64,000 nt of DNA from CAZYQW01 sp964649825 (lineage in GTDB: Bacteria > Planctomycetota > B15-G4 > JADJEK01), in contig CAZYQW010000071.1 of the NCBI GenBank assembly GCA_964649825.1, positions 1-64,000 on the forward strand. The letters are read 5' to 3'. The notes beneath the pieces were generated by a model, which saw only the letters and a list, made by a program, of their open reading frames with translations, was not told the origin of the DNA and did no database searches. Shown one piece after another: positions 37,701-46,463 of the stretch (position 1 is its first letter; each line of letters opens with the position of its first letter). The translations under genes were made by a program, and so were the position numbers.

Positions 37701-40700
37701 GGGGAGCACGCCGACGAACCCGCACGCGCCGACGCTACTCGGCAACCCCCTCGACGTCGCGGTGGTCGACGAGCTCTACCTCTACCAACCGGTCGCGATG
37801 GACCCGGATCCCGGCGACACGCTCACCTTCTCGCTGCCGATCGCGCCGACCGGGATGCAGATCGATCCGGCCGGCGGCCGCGTCGAGTGGACGCCCGGCT
37901 CGTCGCAGGTCGGGATGAACCCCGTCGTGCTCTCGGTCGACGACGGCAAGGGCGGGATGGCCTCTCAGGCGTGGACGATCGACGTCGTCGTCGAGGCCCC
38001 GAACCTGCCGCCGGTCATCCTCTCGAGCCCGAACTTCCTCGCGCTCGTCGACGAACCGTACGCCTACTCCGTCGACGCGATCGATGCGAACGGCGACGAC
38101 GTGACCTTCTCGCTCGAGGTCGGACCGGCGGGGATGACGATCGATGGAGAGAGCGGGCTCATCAACTGGATCCCGACCACGACCGGTCCAGCGCTCGTCG
38201 CGATCCGCGCCGTCGACACCAAGGGGGCCTTCGGCAGCCAGGTGTATGAGCTCGACGTCCAGCCCGCCAACGCCCCCCCGACGATCGTCTCGACCCCGGT
38301 CACGACGGCGATCCTCGGCGGGAAGTACTACTACAAGGTCGCCGCGGTCGACACCGCGGGCCAGAACCTGACGTTCGGGCTCGCGAGCGGACCGGCCGGC
38401 ATGGCGATCCAGCCGGTGACGGGAGTGGTGTCGTGGACGCCGCCCGACACGGCCGGGAGCCCGCACTCCGTCGAGGTGCGGGTGACCGACCCGTTCGGCG
38501 CCATGGACTCGCAGGCGTTCGAGCTCACGGTCGTCCCGGACACCAAGGCGCCGGTGGTCGAGATCAGCTTCGGGCAGGAACCCGCGTTCCTGAACGAGCC
38601 GCTCCTCGTCTGCGTCTTCGCGAACGACGACGTCGGCGTCGTATCCACGACTCTGTCCGTCGAAGGCCAGCCGGTGACGCTGGATCAAGCCGGCTGTGCA
38701 ACGATCACCCCGACCTCCCTCGGCAACCTCGCGTTCACCGCGACCGCGATCGACCCCGCCGGGAACATGAAGACCGAGCTCGATGGAGTCATCGTCGTCG
38801 ACCCGAACGACACCAATGCTCCGGTCCTCGGCATCGTGAGCCCGACCCCGGGCGAGACGATCGTCGGCCCGATCGACATCGTCGCGGACATCCAGGACGA
38901 CGCGCCCGCCGCGCTCACGTGGAGGGTCCTCGTGACGAGGATGAGCGACGAGCCGTTCACCAAGGTGATCGCGGAGGGCGCGGGCGCCGTCGCGGCCGGC
39001 ACGATCGCGACGTTCGACCCGACGATCCTCCCGAACGACGGTTACACGGTGACGATCGAAGCGAGCGACGGCCTGCAGACGAGCTCGATCCTCATCCCCT
39101 ACAGCGTCTCGGGTGACTACAAGCTCGGCAACTTCGAGGTCGCGTTCAGCGACCTAGAGCTTCCGCTCGCGGGGATCCCGATCGTCGTGTCACGGCAATA
39201 CACGAGCCTCGACACCTCGAAGAAGGAGTTCGGCAACGGCTGGCGCCTCGGACTCGCGGGGAACGTGACGGACACCGCCTCGGAGTCTCCGCTTCAGCCA
39301 TTCGACACCGCGACGAAGGTGTACGTCACGCGGACCGACGGCAAGCGGGTCGGCTTCACGTTCCAGCCGCTCCCCGGGCCGTTCCCGTTCACGTTCCTGA
39401 TGACGCCGCGCTTCGTCCCTGACCCCGGGGTCTCCGATGAGCTCGAGGCGGTCGGGGCCGACCTGGTCGTCTTCTCCGGCGGCCTCTACTTCTCGCTCTT
39501 CGAGCCGTTCAACCCGAGCCTCTACGAGTTCACGACCACCGAGAAGATCGAGTACCTGATCGATGAGAAGAACGGGCTCCAGAAGGTCACCGACGTCGAG
39601 GGCAACACGATCACGGTGACGGACCAGGGCCTGTTCAGCTCGATCGGCCTCGCCGTGCTGTACGAGAAGGACGCCGAGGGGCGCATCACGAAGATCACGG
39701 AGCCGGACGACCCGAACGATCCGGACCCGCCCGGGTCGGTGTCGTACATCTACGACGCGATCGGCAACCTGCGCATGGTCCTCGACCAGATGAACGCGCA
39801 GACCGAGTACGCATACGAGGACCCGAACTTCCCGAGCTACCTGACGAGCGTCATGGACCCGCTCGGCCGACCGGTCGTCAAGAACGTCTTCGACGACGAC
39901 GGCCGCCTGATCGCGAGCTGCGACAGCGACGCGAACCCCGTCACGCTCGAGGGATGCGTCACGTTCGAGTACGACGTCGACGTCGGCGGCGTCCAGACCA
40001 CGTTCGACGGTCTCGGCAACCGCATCGACTTCATCCTGAACGAACGCGGAAACGTCATCCTCGAGCGGCGCTTCCTCAACGGTGGCGGGTCGTACGACGT
40101 CTCGAAGACGTACGACGATCAGGACCACCTCCTGCGGGTCGAGGCGCCGACCGGCGTGATCACGACGTTCACGTACGACGCGGACGGCAACATGACGAGC
40201 CGGACGGACCCGGACGGCAAGCTCTGGTCGTTCGCGTACGACGAGTGCGGACGCATCAGCACCGAGACCGACCCCTCCGGCAACATGGTCACGTACACGT
40301 ACGACGACGCCTGCCGGATCCGCTTCATCACCGACTCGTTCGGCGCGCAGATCGAGCTCCGCTACGACGCGGCCGGCGAAGTCAGCGACTTCATCGACGC
40401 CGAGGGCAACCGCTGGCAGTTCACCTACGACGCCTACGGTCAACCGACGAGCACGATCGACCCGCGCGGCGGCATCGAGCAGATGCAGTCGAGCATCTTC
40501 GGCGAGCTGCTCTACCACGTCGACCGCACCGGCCGCCGCACCGACTTCGAGTGGGACGACCGCCACCGCCCGATCCGCGAGATCTGGGACACCGTTCCGC
40601 CGCGCGTGACCACGTACACCTACGACGAGGCGGGCTTCGTCGCCTCGGTGACCGACCCGGACACGTCGCTCGCCTACACGTACTGGAACAACGGTCAGCT

Positions 40701-42342
40701 CAAGACCGTCGAGTGGTCGGGGCTGCCCGGGATTCCGCCGGTCGTCGTCACGTACGGCTACCAAGACGGCGCGACGCTCGAGCCGGGCTATGACCTGAAC
40801 GGGCGGATCACTCACGTTTCCGACTCGTTCGGCGGCGTCACCGAGTACGGCTACGACCAGGTCGGTCGACTCGCCCTGGTCCGGCAGTACGGCGCGACGC
40901 CGCGCGCTCTCGTCAATGACAAGCGGCTCACGGTCGAGTTCGACGTGGGCGGCGCGATGAGCGCGGTGCGTCGCTTCGCCGGGGCCGATCGACAGACCCC
41001 GGTCGCGAACTCCTACTTCGAGTACGACTGCAACGGTTGCTTGAACCGCCTCGGTGCGATCCGCCACCGGCGCGGAGTCGACGACGCCGTGATCCACGAC
41101 CTCGTCTACGGCCGCGACGACATCGGTCAGGTGACGTCGATCAGCGACTCCGAAGGGCTCCATTCCTACTTCTACGACGGTCTCGAGCAGCTCCTCCAGG
41201 TGCTCCACCCCACCGGCGGAGCGCAGCCCAACGAGCAGTACTCCTACGACGCGACCGGAAACCGCGAGAGCAGCCACCTGAGCTCGAGCTACGTCTACGG
41301 CTTCGAGCAAGGTCGCGGCGGCAACCAGCTCGTCCAGGACGACCAGTACGACTACGAGTACGACCCGACCGGCGCCCTCTCGCGGCGGACCGATCGATCC
41401 ACCGGCGCGTACGACGAGTTCCGGTACGACCACCGCTCGCGGCTGACCGAGATCATCCGGTTCGACGCGTCCAGCGTCGAGGTCGGCCGCACGACGAACA
41501 CGTACGACGCTTACGACCGTCGCGTCCGCATGGAGGCGAACGGCGCGATCTCGCATTACGTCTACGACCTCTACAACCCGATCCTCGAGCTCGACGAGCG
41601 CGGCAACGTCCGCTCGCGGCGAATGTACGGGCTCGTCATCGACGACATCCTCGCCGACGAGGTGACCGGTCAGACGCGCTGGTACTTGAACGACGAAGTC
41701 GGCACGCCGCGCGACCTCGTCGCCGACGACGCCTCGATCCTTGCACACTTCGTCTACGACAGCTTCGGCCGCCGCCTCGTCGAGACAGGTTCGTCAACCG
41801 ACAACTCGCTGACCTTCACCGGCCGCGAGGAGTACGAGGGTCTCGACTTCCAGTACTTCCGCGCCCGCACGTACGATCCGAACCTCGGACGGTTCCTGTC
41901 CGAGGACCCGTACGGGCCGTTCCAGTACGACTACGCGTACAACAACCCGCTCTCGTACTTCGATCCGCTTGGCCTCGGTCCGCTGATCGAATACCGGCCG
42001 ATCATCGCGGGTCACCTCAACTGGATCTACGTCGGCTGCGAGCTCGGCAAGGTGGTCTACATCGGGATCACGAAGGACTTCTCGTCGCGCGCGCGCCAGC
42101 ACGCGCTGGCGGGGCGGACCTTCAAGATCTGCAAGTTCGGAACCGCCGGTTCGCGGGCCGACGCGCGCGTGATCGAGCAGTCGCTCATCGACTCGCACGG
42201 CGGCCCGGGCGGTGGACAGCTCCAGAACAAGATCAACAGCATCGCGCCCGGCCGACCGCTCGCGAACAAGGCGGCGGCGATCACGAAGCGGTTCAACGCG
42301 GCGTTGACCCTGTACGCACTGATCACCTGCCTGCTCTGTTGA
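34729..42342 (+). CDS. Giant RHS protein: squalene-cyclase-like toroid, Ig repeats, YD repeats, GIY-YIG tip
   Basis: A 2537-residue exported protein. Residues 1-39 are a signal peptide ending TSAQ. Residues 166-594 resemble the alpha/alpha toroid of prenyltransferases and squalene cyclases (ISIEDGLRYLYLKQNANGSW, NSWLYLAMEG). Residues 608-694 are glucodextranase-like. Residues 816-1270 hold about five putative-Ig (He_PIG) repeats with the recurring GMxIDxxxGxVxWTP. Residues 1462-2400 are the RHS shell with many YDxxG repeats and the core closing in ARTYDPNLGRFLSEDP and NNPLSYFDPLG. The last 121 residues form a GIY-YIG (URI)-like nuclease: IYVGCELGKVVYIGIT, then Arg in SSRARQH and Glu in RVIEQSLI. 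GGGGAGG precedes the start. It is either a polymorphic toxin or a surface glycan-binding protein carrying a nuclease. Confidence 0.88.
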   Translation: MHSVLGQVPARSSRLVRRFHRLAAAAALAAGLAPFTSAQTQVNVMPGYPNAPKISPAERAIARPGVPVIVWGNANQGASSAVGAIYTWTFGTNSNLQVSHDGSLTGTVTDARYIYEEVTFQLLNGSTLETVGATLTVDHGVNGIDSDYVEFVVVAETDPSSDEPLEKLQVDVNISIEDGLRYLYLKQNANGSWSSYSNYHCAATAFVVWALENQGHLPTNDPDEDIYADAVARGLDYILTTTAIVQSGAGAISAPRALQSLGAVADGVSDINQNLQTVILCPDNRAGYSSPIACSAIIASLAPDRVVQSGPLAGKTYREVVEDSIDWMGHTQAAGGATTWNGRGGWTYEPVNTSTRSDMSINSWLYLAMEGAESVFNIDVPDWIKQECEHALVAHMTNQVGVFEFGYSNDGGCGNDPKTPCQCGNHGHATTSGGLSGLALVETIGPFATPGEVIGQQSPPLDNVVAMRNNAITYLGAHWGVDGNGNNCVGNRRNYYAMWTTARALRLTAAALGLPDGDKVLLSNAGVGFDWETGEENGSGNVPASGVREGYFHWLVRTQNTTGSVIDRGGWNLSQYSYFVGPVMSTSLAVLVLTPRVFLEPCPSLVVIPIVELEPAPETELPVGTVVTISGRAVQPSPFEPTAAVLVNEEPVDSLDAAGRFFKTVVIEEGPNSFVIDAINKCGQDSSTLVINGVAGPQTPFDNLDDVTTLLQIQYQNTTFNQAQQSLIVEGRVCNTYSKPLFGPVLMVFDNIVSPAVQVMNPDGLLPDGTPYFAFLGTNASLAPGACSLPKKLIFKNPNQVPIQFAHSWMATYNSAPKFTTVPVTTATPGVEYRYEAAAADAQQTDLTYSIGTGPLAMTIDAPTGVVTWTPQMTDVGSHFVELVVDDGLGGIGSQSFVLSVDPAPTNTVPFFTSAPVTHAAVGASYSYLATANDVDQDALTFTQIAGPAGSTVDPGGLVAWPFTLPGDHAVTVRVSDPDGGYADQAYVLSVGSTPTNPHAPTLLGNPLDVAVVDELYLYQPVAMDPDPGDTLTFSLPIAPTGMQIDPAGGRVEWTPGSSQVGMNPVVLSVDDGKGGMASQAWTIDVVVEAPNLPPVILSSPNFLALVDEPYAYSVDAIDANGDDVTFSLEVGPAGMTIDGESGLINWIPTTTGPALVAIRAVDTKGAFGSQVYELDVQPANAPPTIVSTPVTTAILGGKYYYKVAAVDTAGQNLTFGLASGPAGMAIQPVTGVVSWTPPDTAGSPHSVEVRVTDPFGAMDSQAFELTVVPDTKAPVVEISFGQEPAFLNEPLLVCVFANDDVGVVSTTLSVEGQPVTLDQAGCATITPTSLGNLAFTATAIDPAGNMKTELDGVIVVDPNDTNAPVLGIVSPTPGETIVGPIDIVADIQDDAPAALTWRVLVTRMSDEPFTKVIAEGAGAVAAGTIATFDPTILPNDGYTVTIEASDGLQTSSILIPYSVSGDYKLGNFEVAFSDLELPLAGIPIVVSRQYTSLDTSKKEFGNGWRLGLAGNVTDTASESPLQPFDTATKVYVTRTDGKRVGFTFQPLPGPFPFTFLMTPRFVPDPGVSDELEAVGADLVVFSGGLYFSLFEPFNPSLYEFTTTEKIEYLIDEKNGLQKVTDVEGNTITVTDQGLFSSIGLAVLYEKDAEGRITKITEPDDPNDPDPPGSVSYIYDAIGNLRMVLDQMNAQTEYAYEDPNFPSYLTSVMDPLGRPVVKNVFDDDGRLIASCDSDANPVTLEGCVTFEYDVDVGGVQTTFDGLGNRIDFILNERGNVILERRFLNGGGSYDVSKTYDDQDHLLRVEAPTGVITTFTYDADGNMTSRTDPDGKLWSFAYDECGRISTETDPSGNMVTYTYDDACRIRFITDSFGAQIELRYDAAGEVSDFIDAEGNRWQFTYDAYGQPTSTIDPRGGIEQMQSSIFGELLYHVDRTGRRTDFEWDDRHRPIREIWDTVPPRVTTYTYDEAGFVASVTDPDTSLAYTYWNNGQLKTVEWSGLPGIPPVVVTYGYQDGATLEPGYDLNGRITHVSDSFGGVTEYGYDQVGRLALVRQYGATPRALVNDKRLTVEFDVGGAMSAVRRFAGADRQTPVANSYFEYDCNGCLNRLGAIRHRRGVDDAVIHDLVYGRDDIGQVTSISDSEGLHSYFYDGLEQLLQVLHPTGGAQPNEQYSYDATGNRESSHLSSSYVYGFEQGRGGNQLVQDDQYDYEYDPTGALSRRTDRSTGAYDEFRYDHRSRLTEIIRFDASSVEVGRTTNTYDAYDRRVRMEANGAISHYVYDLYNPILELDERGNVRSRRMYGLVIDDILADEVTGQTRWYLNDEVGTPRDLVADDASILAHFVYDSFGRRLVETGSSTDNSLTFTGREEYEGLDFQYFRARTYDPNLGRFLSEDPYGPFQYDYAYNNPLSYFDPLGLGPLIEYRPIIAGHLNWIYVGCELGKVVYIGITKDFSSRARQHALAGRTFKICKFGTAGSRADARVIEQSLIDSHGGPGGGQLQNKINSIAPGRPLANKAAAITKRFNAALTLYALITCLLC

Positions 42343-42391
42343 CGCGCCGAGCCGCGGCCTTGGCACAAGGAACGCGGAGGCGCGAGCGAGG

Positions 42392-42907
42392 TCAGAACAA
42401 GTGCTTCTCCGGCGACCGGAAGAAGTTCATCACCTCGTTCGCGGAGTCGGCGGCGAGCAGCCACGGCAGCACGTCGTCGCGGAGAAACAGCTCGCCCGCC
42501 TCCTTGTAGACCTTGAGGTACAGCTTGTCGTCGTACGGAGGCGCCAGCAGGACGAGGAAGACGTGGACGGGCGCGTGGTCCGGCGCGTCGAAGTCGAGAC
42601 CCTCGCGCGATCGAAGGAGCGCGATCGTCGCCTCCTTCACGTTCAACGTCCTCACGTGAGGGATCGCGAGGCCCCGACCGACCGCGGTACACGCCTTCCG
42701 CTCGCGGTGGATCATGTCGGTCAAGAGCTTCTTCTTGTTGCCGATCCGTGCGGTCTCGTCCAGGAACTCGGCAATCTCATCGATGATCCGCTCCTTCTGC
42801 ACACGCGTCGCTCGCGAGCCGAGCTCCTCGAGCTCGTCCTCGCTCATCGGCCGCGTGTGCATCTCCATGCGGATGCGTTCGTGGCGCAGGTGTCGTGCAA
42901 TCAACAT
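42392..42907 (-). CDS. PTS EIIA-type (PtsN-like) regulatory protein
   Basis: A 171-residue protein of the fructose/mannitol-type EIIA family. The phosphorylation site is His in AVGRGLAIPHVR, and the block HVFLVLLAPPYDDKLYLK follows. The N-terminal 50 residues form a charged helix (RVQKERIIDEIAEFLDET). No sugar permease is adjacent, so a regulatory role as in the nitrogen-PTS is more likely than sugar transport. The first ATG at 42907 lacks a strong ribosome site, and a later Met is possible. Confidence 0.82.
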   Translation of the reverse strand: MLIARHLRHERIRMEMHTRPMSEDELEELGSRATRVQKERIIDEIAEFLDETARIGNKKKLLTDMIHRERKACTAVGRGLAIPHVRTLNVKEATIALLRSREGLDFDAPDHAPVHVFLVLLAPPYDDKLYLKVYKEAGELFLRDDVLPWLLAADSANEVMNFFRSPEKHLF

Positions 42908-43279
42908 CGATGAAGGATCCCGCCGCCCGGGCAAAAAAGGGCGCGCAGTCTAACCGACGGATTCGAGGGTCGATGCCTCCCACGAGAAAACCGGGGACTG
43001 TCGCGCCGGGCGCGTGCGCGAGCCCGCCCTGTTTGGAATCGGACGGAACCGCCCGCGACCCCGCTTCGTCTCAGCGCCTAACACGGAAGTGGTGCCGAAA
43101 GGGGAGCGTCGAACGGTGCGCTCGCAGGAGTCCATGTCTCGCTCGCTCGTCGAGCGCCGCGAACGAACCGCGCCGGTCGCGTCGAACGAGACTCCGTCCG
43201 AGCCGATCCCCCTTCGCAACGCACGGATCCATGATCGCCCCCCTGCCCGCGATTCGATCCATGACACGGAGGAGTCTTC
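42908..43279. other. Divergent intergenic region without recognised features
   Basis: This 372-base stretch separates the minus-strand PTS IIA gene from the plus-strand secreted-protein gene. Promoters for both are expected here. I see no convincing -35/-10 pair, palindrome or RNA gene; a short A-run at about 42932-42937 is the only compositional anomaly. Confidence 0.4.
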
Positions 43280-44545
43280 ATGTCGTTCAAGTCCTGGATG
43301 TCCTCGCTCGTCTTGGCCGTCACCGTGGTCGCACTGGCCCCCGCGCAGGTGCCGTGCTTCCTCGGCGACGACGGGTTCGACACCGGGTGCTGCAAGGAGC
43401 CGCACCCGAACTTCCCGAAGTTCCCCAAGGTCGCGGAGAAGGGGGTGTATGCCTGCCTCAGGAACTGCGCCGGGGAGGCGAAGTTCGACGTCGAGGTGAC
43501 GGTCGGGGAACCGCAGTTCTTCCTCTGCGACACCGCGATCATCGAGATCAAGGTGACGCCGGCGCCGGGCGGTCCCTCGATCAGCGGCAAACTGATCGCC
43601 AAGTACTCGCGCACGTGGTTCTCGACCTTCGGTGGAGGTCGCCAGGTCTGGCGCTTCCTGCTGAACGGAGACTTCGATTACGGTCCGTCCATCGGCATCG
43701 CCGGCTGCCCGGCACCGCCGCACGCGAACCCGTCGCACGTCGTCGGCAGCATCGATTACACGTGCGACCCGACCGCGGCGGACCCCGGCACGCGGATCGC
43801 CCTCAACCTGTCGCACCTCCCCGGCTGCATATCCCATGGTCCATTGAGCTCGCGACCGCTGGCCGGTGCGGCGGCTCACAACGACCGCAGCTATCACCTC
43901 ATCGCGCCGAACAACTTCTCGTTCGGCGTGATCACCGACATCCAGGGGTCTCTCCGCGACGAAGCGGTCCGTTCCTCCCCGACCGGCACCTGCTTCCCGA
44001 TCACGTACAAGTGCACGAGTGAAGCCGACGTCGTCGACGGTGGCATCGCGAGCGTCTTCAAGAACTGCGTCTGCGCCAATTCCCTCACCGGCGCGTGGGT
44101 CCACCAGGAGATGAAGGGCGCGGTCGCCTGCGGCCCCGCGAGCTCGGTGTTCTTCACGGTCGCCAACTTCGACCCGTCCGTTCCGCTCGGACTAGCGGCG
44201 CTGCGGCTCGGGCGTTGGTCCGGACCGTCGTGGCCGGGCGACCTCGAGCTGTCGGTCTATTACGGCTACCTCGACTACGCGGATCACTGCAGCTCGGCGG
44301 TCGACGACCTGCCGGAGTTCGTGTCGGGAGTCGGTACGAACGGCGTGCCGGGGTTCCTGTTCGGACCGAGCCCGGTCTTCCAGCCGCACCGGATCTTCCT
44401 CGACCTCCAGGACAACCTGATCCCGCAGACGCACAACCCCATCCCCGTCCCCGGCCCGACGCCGACGCTCTGCGTGCCGCTGAAGAAGGGCTTCGGGGCG
44501 CCCGCGTACAGCTCGCTGATCTGGAACCTGAATCCGGTTCCGTGA
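43280..44545 (+). CDS. Secreted cysteine-rich protein of unknown function
   Basis: A 421-residue exported protein with signal peptide (LVLAVTVVALAPAQ). The mature part contains about 18 cysteines, for example CFLGDDGFDTGCC and CVCANSL, which suggests disulfide bonding outside the cytoplasm. Beta-strand-like segments predominate and no catalytic motif is visible. GGAGGAG just upstream sets the start. Similar proteins lie near FG-GAP and RHS proteins in this genome, pointing to a surface role, but function is unknown. Confidence 0.72.
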   Translation: MSFKSWMSSLVLAVTVVALAPAQVPCFLGDDGFDTGCCKEPHPNFPKFPKVAEKGVYACLRNCAGEAKFDVEVTVGEPQFFLCDTAIIEIKVTPAPGGPSISGKLIAKYSRTWFSTFGGGRQVWRFLLNGDFDYGPSIGIAGCPAPPHANPSHVVGSIDYTCDPTAADPGTRIALNLSHLPGCISHGPLSSRPLAGAAAHNDRSYHLIAPNNFSFGVITDIQGSLRDEAVRSSPTGTCFPITYKCTSEADVVDGGIASVFKNCVCANSLTGAWVHQEMKGAVACGPASSVFFTVANFDPSVPLGLAALRLGRWSGPSWPGDLELSVYYGYLDYADHCSSAVDDLPEFVSGVGTNGVPGFLFGPSPVFQPHRIFLDLQDNLIPQTHNPIPVPGPTPTLCVPLKKGFGAPAYSSLIWNLNPVP

Positions 44546-44586
44546 CGGCCGGCCGGCGAGCGCGATCTCGCCGACCGAGAGATTCG

Positions 44587-44620
44587 GAATCCGGGCTCGC
44601 CGAGCGGCGGGCTCGGATTC
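44587..44620 (+). terminator. Hairpin after the Cys-rich secreted protein gene
   Basis: GAATCCG (44587-44593) pairs with CGGATTC (44614-44620), enclosing a smaller CGCCG/CGGCG stem. It lies about 40 bases after the stop and is followed by TTCC. Confidence 0.45.
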
Positions 44621-44695
44621 TTCCACTTGGAGGAAGAGAGCGTTGGAGGAAGAGAAGCACGGAAACCAACGATTCCCCTCCGCTATCTTCCTGGC

Positions 44696-45454
44696 ATGTG
44701 CGCGCTCATCCTCTTCTATCAGCTCGTGCCGGACTTCCCCGTCGTGCTCGCCGCGAACCGCGACGAGACCTACGACCGGCCGTCCAAGCCGCCCCGTGTC
44801 GATCGCGCCCTCATCCCGTTCCTGGCGCCGGTCGATCAGCGCGCGGGCGGAACGTGGATCGGAACGAGCGCGGCCGGATTGACGGTCGCCGTCACCAATC
44901 GTCGCGGGGAAGCGAATGACCCGTCCCGTCCGTCGCGCGGAGCGCTCGTGCGCGACGCGCTCTCGAACGGCAGCGCGGCCGCGGCGCGGGTCCACCTCCA
45001 ACGAGGTCTCTCCGAGGGCGCTCCGAACGCGTTCAACCTCCTCTACGTCGACGCGCGGGACGCGTACTTCACGCGCGGCGGCGGCGGCGACGTTCCCGTG
45101 ACGACGCGGCTCGACCCCGGGGTCCACGTCGTCACGAACCTCCACGAGCTGAACGAGCTGGAGCTGATCGAGGTCGAGCGAATCGCCTCGGTCGCCGGCA
45201 TCAGCTCGCTCGTCGAGACCGTATCCGCGCTCTCCGACTTCCTGAAGAACGACGAGCCGGTCGCGGCCGACGGCTTCGCGCCGTGCAAGGACCACGGCGA
45301 TCGAGGAACGCGCTCGTCGACCATCATCGCGCGCGCCGACTCGGGAACTCGGACCGGCATGTTCCTCCACGCCGATGGGAACCCGCGCAGCACGCGGTAC
45401 GAGGACTACTCCGACCTCCTACGCACGCTCGGCCCGAACGGCTCGGCGCGGTGA
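44696..45454 (+). CDS. NRDE (TANGO2-like) family protein
   Basis: A 252-residue protein with the family signature AANRDETYDRP after the opening MCALILFYQL. Cys2 may become the N-terminal nucleophile of an Ntn-hydrolase-like fold. A second block, GGTWIGTSAAGLTVAVTNRRG, is also typical. The ATG at 44696 gives the family start exactly; an upstream in-frame extension is unlikely. TANGO2 relatives are linked to heme handling and metabolism in eukaryotes; the bacterial role is not settled. Confidence 0.88.
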   Translation: MCALILFYQLVPDFPVVLAANRDETYDRPSKPPRVDRALIPFLAPVDQRAGGTWIGTSAAGLTVAVTNRRGEANDPSRPSRGALVRDALSNGSAAAARVHLQRGLSEGAPNAFNLLYVDARDAYFTRGGGGDVPVTTRLDPGVHVVTNLHELNELELIEVERIASVAGISSLVETVSALSDFLKNDEPVAADGFAPCKDHGDRGTRSSTIIARADSGTRTGMFLHADGNPRSTRYEDYSDLLRTLGPNGSAR

Positions 45455-45517
45455 AGCACCGGCGCGGGGGACCGCCATCGTCGTCGCTTCCGCGTTCGAC
45501 TCGTCCTCGCGCGGACG

Positions 45518-46297
45518 CTAACGCGGCGGTTCCACCCGGAAGTCGGCGTCGCGGAGGCCGCGGTTCCAGGCCAGGTCCCTGAGGGTGATCTCCTGAACCA
45601 ACGTCCCGTTCGCGTAGGACCGCATCAGCTTCGGCACGCGGTTGCCGAGCTCGTCGGTGGCGAAGGTTTCGAAGAACGTGTCGAGAACGCCGGCAGAATC
45701 GTCGGGCAGCCGGATCCACTCGCGCACCGCGATCGGCACGAGCGTCTCGGCGTCGAGCGAGAGGATCCACTTCCGCCCGTTCACGTCGAACTTCGCGATC
45801 CGCAGCGCGTACCCGTCCGGCCGCTTCACCGTCTCATCGATCCAGGACGGCTCGCCGGCGCCGTCCTTGAAATAGCGCAGGAGGAAGAGATGGCGCAGGA
45901 ACCGATCGACCAGCACCTCGTCCATCGACACGTCGGTGCGCGTGACGTTCCCATCCGTCACTTCCACGCCCTGGGCGCCGCGGCCGACGTACTTGAGGTC
46001 GCGGCCGCCGCCGTGTTGCTCGACGCTCCAGAAGTCCGGCTTGCGCCAAAGCACGACGTAGTCGAGCTTCGTTCCCGCGCCCTCGCCGTGCGGCACGACC
46101 GACACCGACGCCATCAGATCCTGCGCGTCCTCGACGGGGTCGCCCTCGGCGACGCTCTCCTCGAGAGCTCGCTCGAGAACGGCGTCCGCGGTGAACTCGT
46201 GCTCGACGAGGTTCCACCCGGGTGGCGGCTGCGCGTAGAAGGTGCACGAGACCAGGGCGGTGACGCCCAGGAGCAGGATCGGACGAATGAGTCGCAT
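45518..46297 (-). CDS. Lipoprotein of unknown function
   Basis: A 259-residue protein with signal peptide and lipobox (ILLLGVTALVSC). The mature part is strand-rich with segments such as LDYVVLWRKPDFW and WILSLDAETLVPIAVREWIRLP, reminiscent of the outer-membrane lipoprotein-sorting (LolA/LolB-like) beta-barrel half, where bound lipid is shielded by a curved sheet. That resemblance is weak. The start at 46297 precedes the signal directly. Confidence 0.7.
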   Translation of the reverse strand: MRLIRPILLLGVTALVSCTFYAQPPPGWNLVEHEFTADAVLERALEESVAEGDPVEDAQDLMASVSVVPHGEGAGTKLDYVVLWRKPDFWSVEQHGGGRDLKYVGRGAQGVEVTDGNVTRTDVSMDEVLVDRFLRHLFLLRYFKDGAGEPSWIDETVKRPDGYALRIAKFDVNGRKWILSLDAETLVPIAVREWIRLPDDSAGVLDTFFETFATDELGNRVPKLMRSYANGTLVQEITLRDLAWNRGLRDADFRVEPPR

Positions 46298-46340
46298 CGG
46301 GCGGAAGCTACCAAACGGCAACCGGCGAAGCATCTGCCTG

Positions 46341-46380
46341 TCGAGTCGGGTGAGATGGTCGAGTCGGGGTGGTCGAGTCA
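46341..46380. repeat. Three spaced copies of TCGAGTC in a divergent promoter region
   Basis: GTCGAGTCGGG-like units begin at about 46341, 46359 and 46373, between the start of the minus-strand lipoprotein gene and the plus-strand fusion gene. The direct repeats could be binding sites of a regulator for one or both genes, or a simple slippage product. Confidence 0.4.
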
Positions 46381-46463
46381 CTACGCGACCTGAACGTGGC
46401 GTTCATGAAGCGAGCCTCGCGATTCGGTAGAGTCCTTCGTTCCCCACGAACCGAGACCGACCC

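Noticed and set aside
34591..37725. A 1044-residue open frame on the minus strand opposite the RHS gene
   Set aside because: Its translation is dominated by Arg, Asp, Val, Glu and His without motifs, the usual antisense shadow of a GC-rich gene. The plus strand has recognisable domains throughout.
39190..41748. An 852-residue minus-strand open frame opposite the YD repeats
   Set aside because: It is a low-complexity mirror of the RHS repeats with no start signal or motif.
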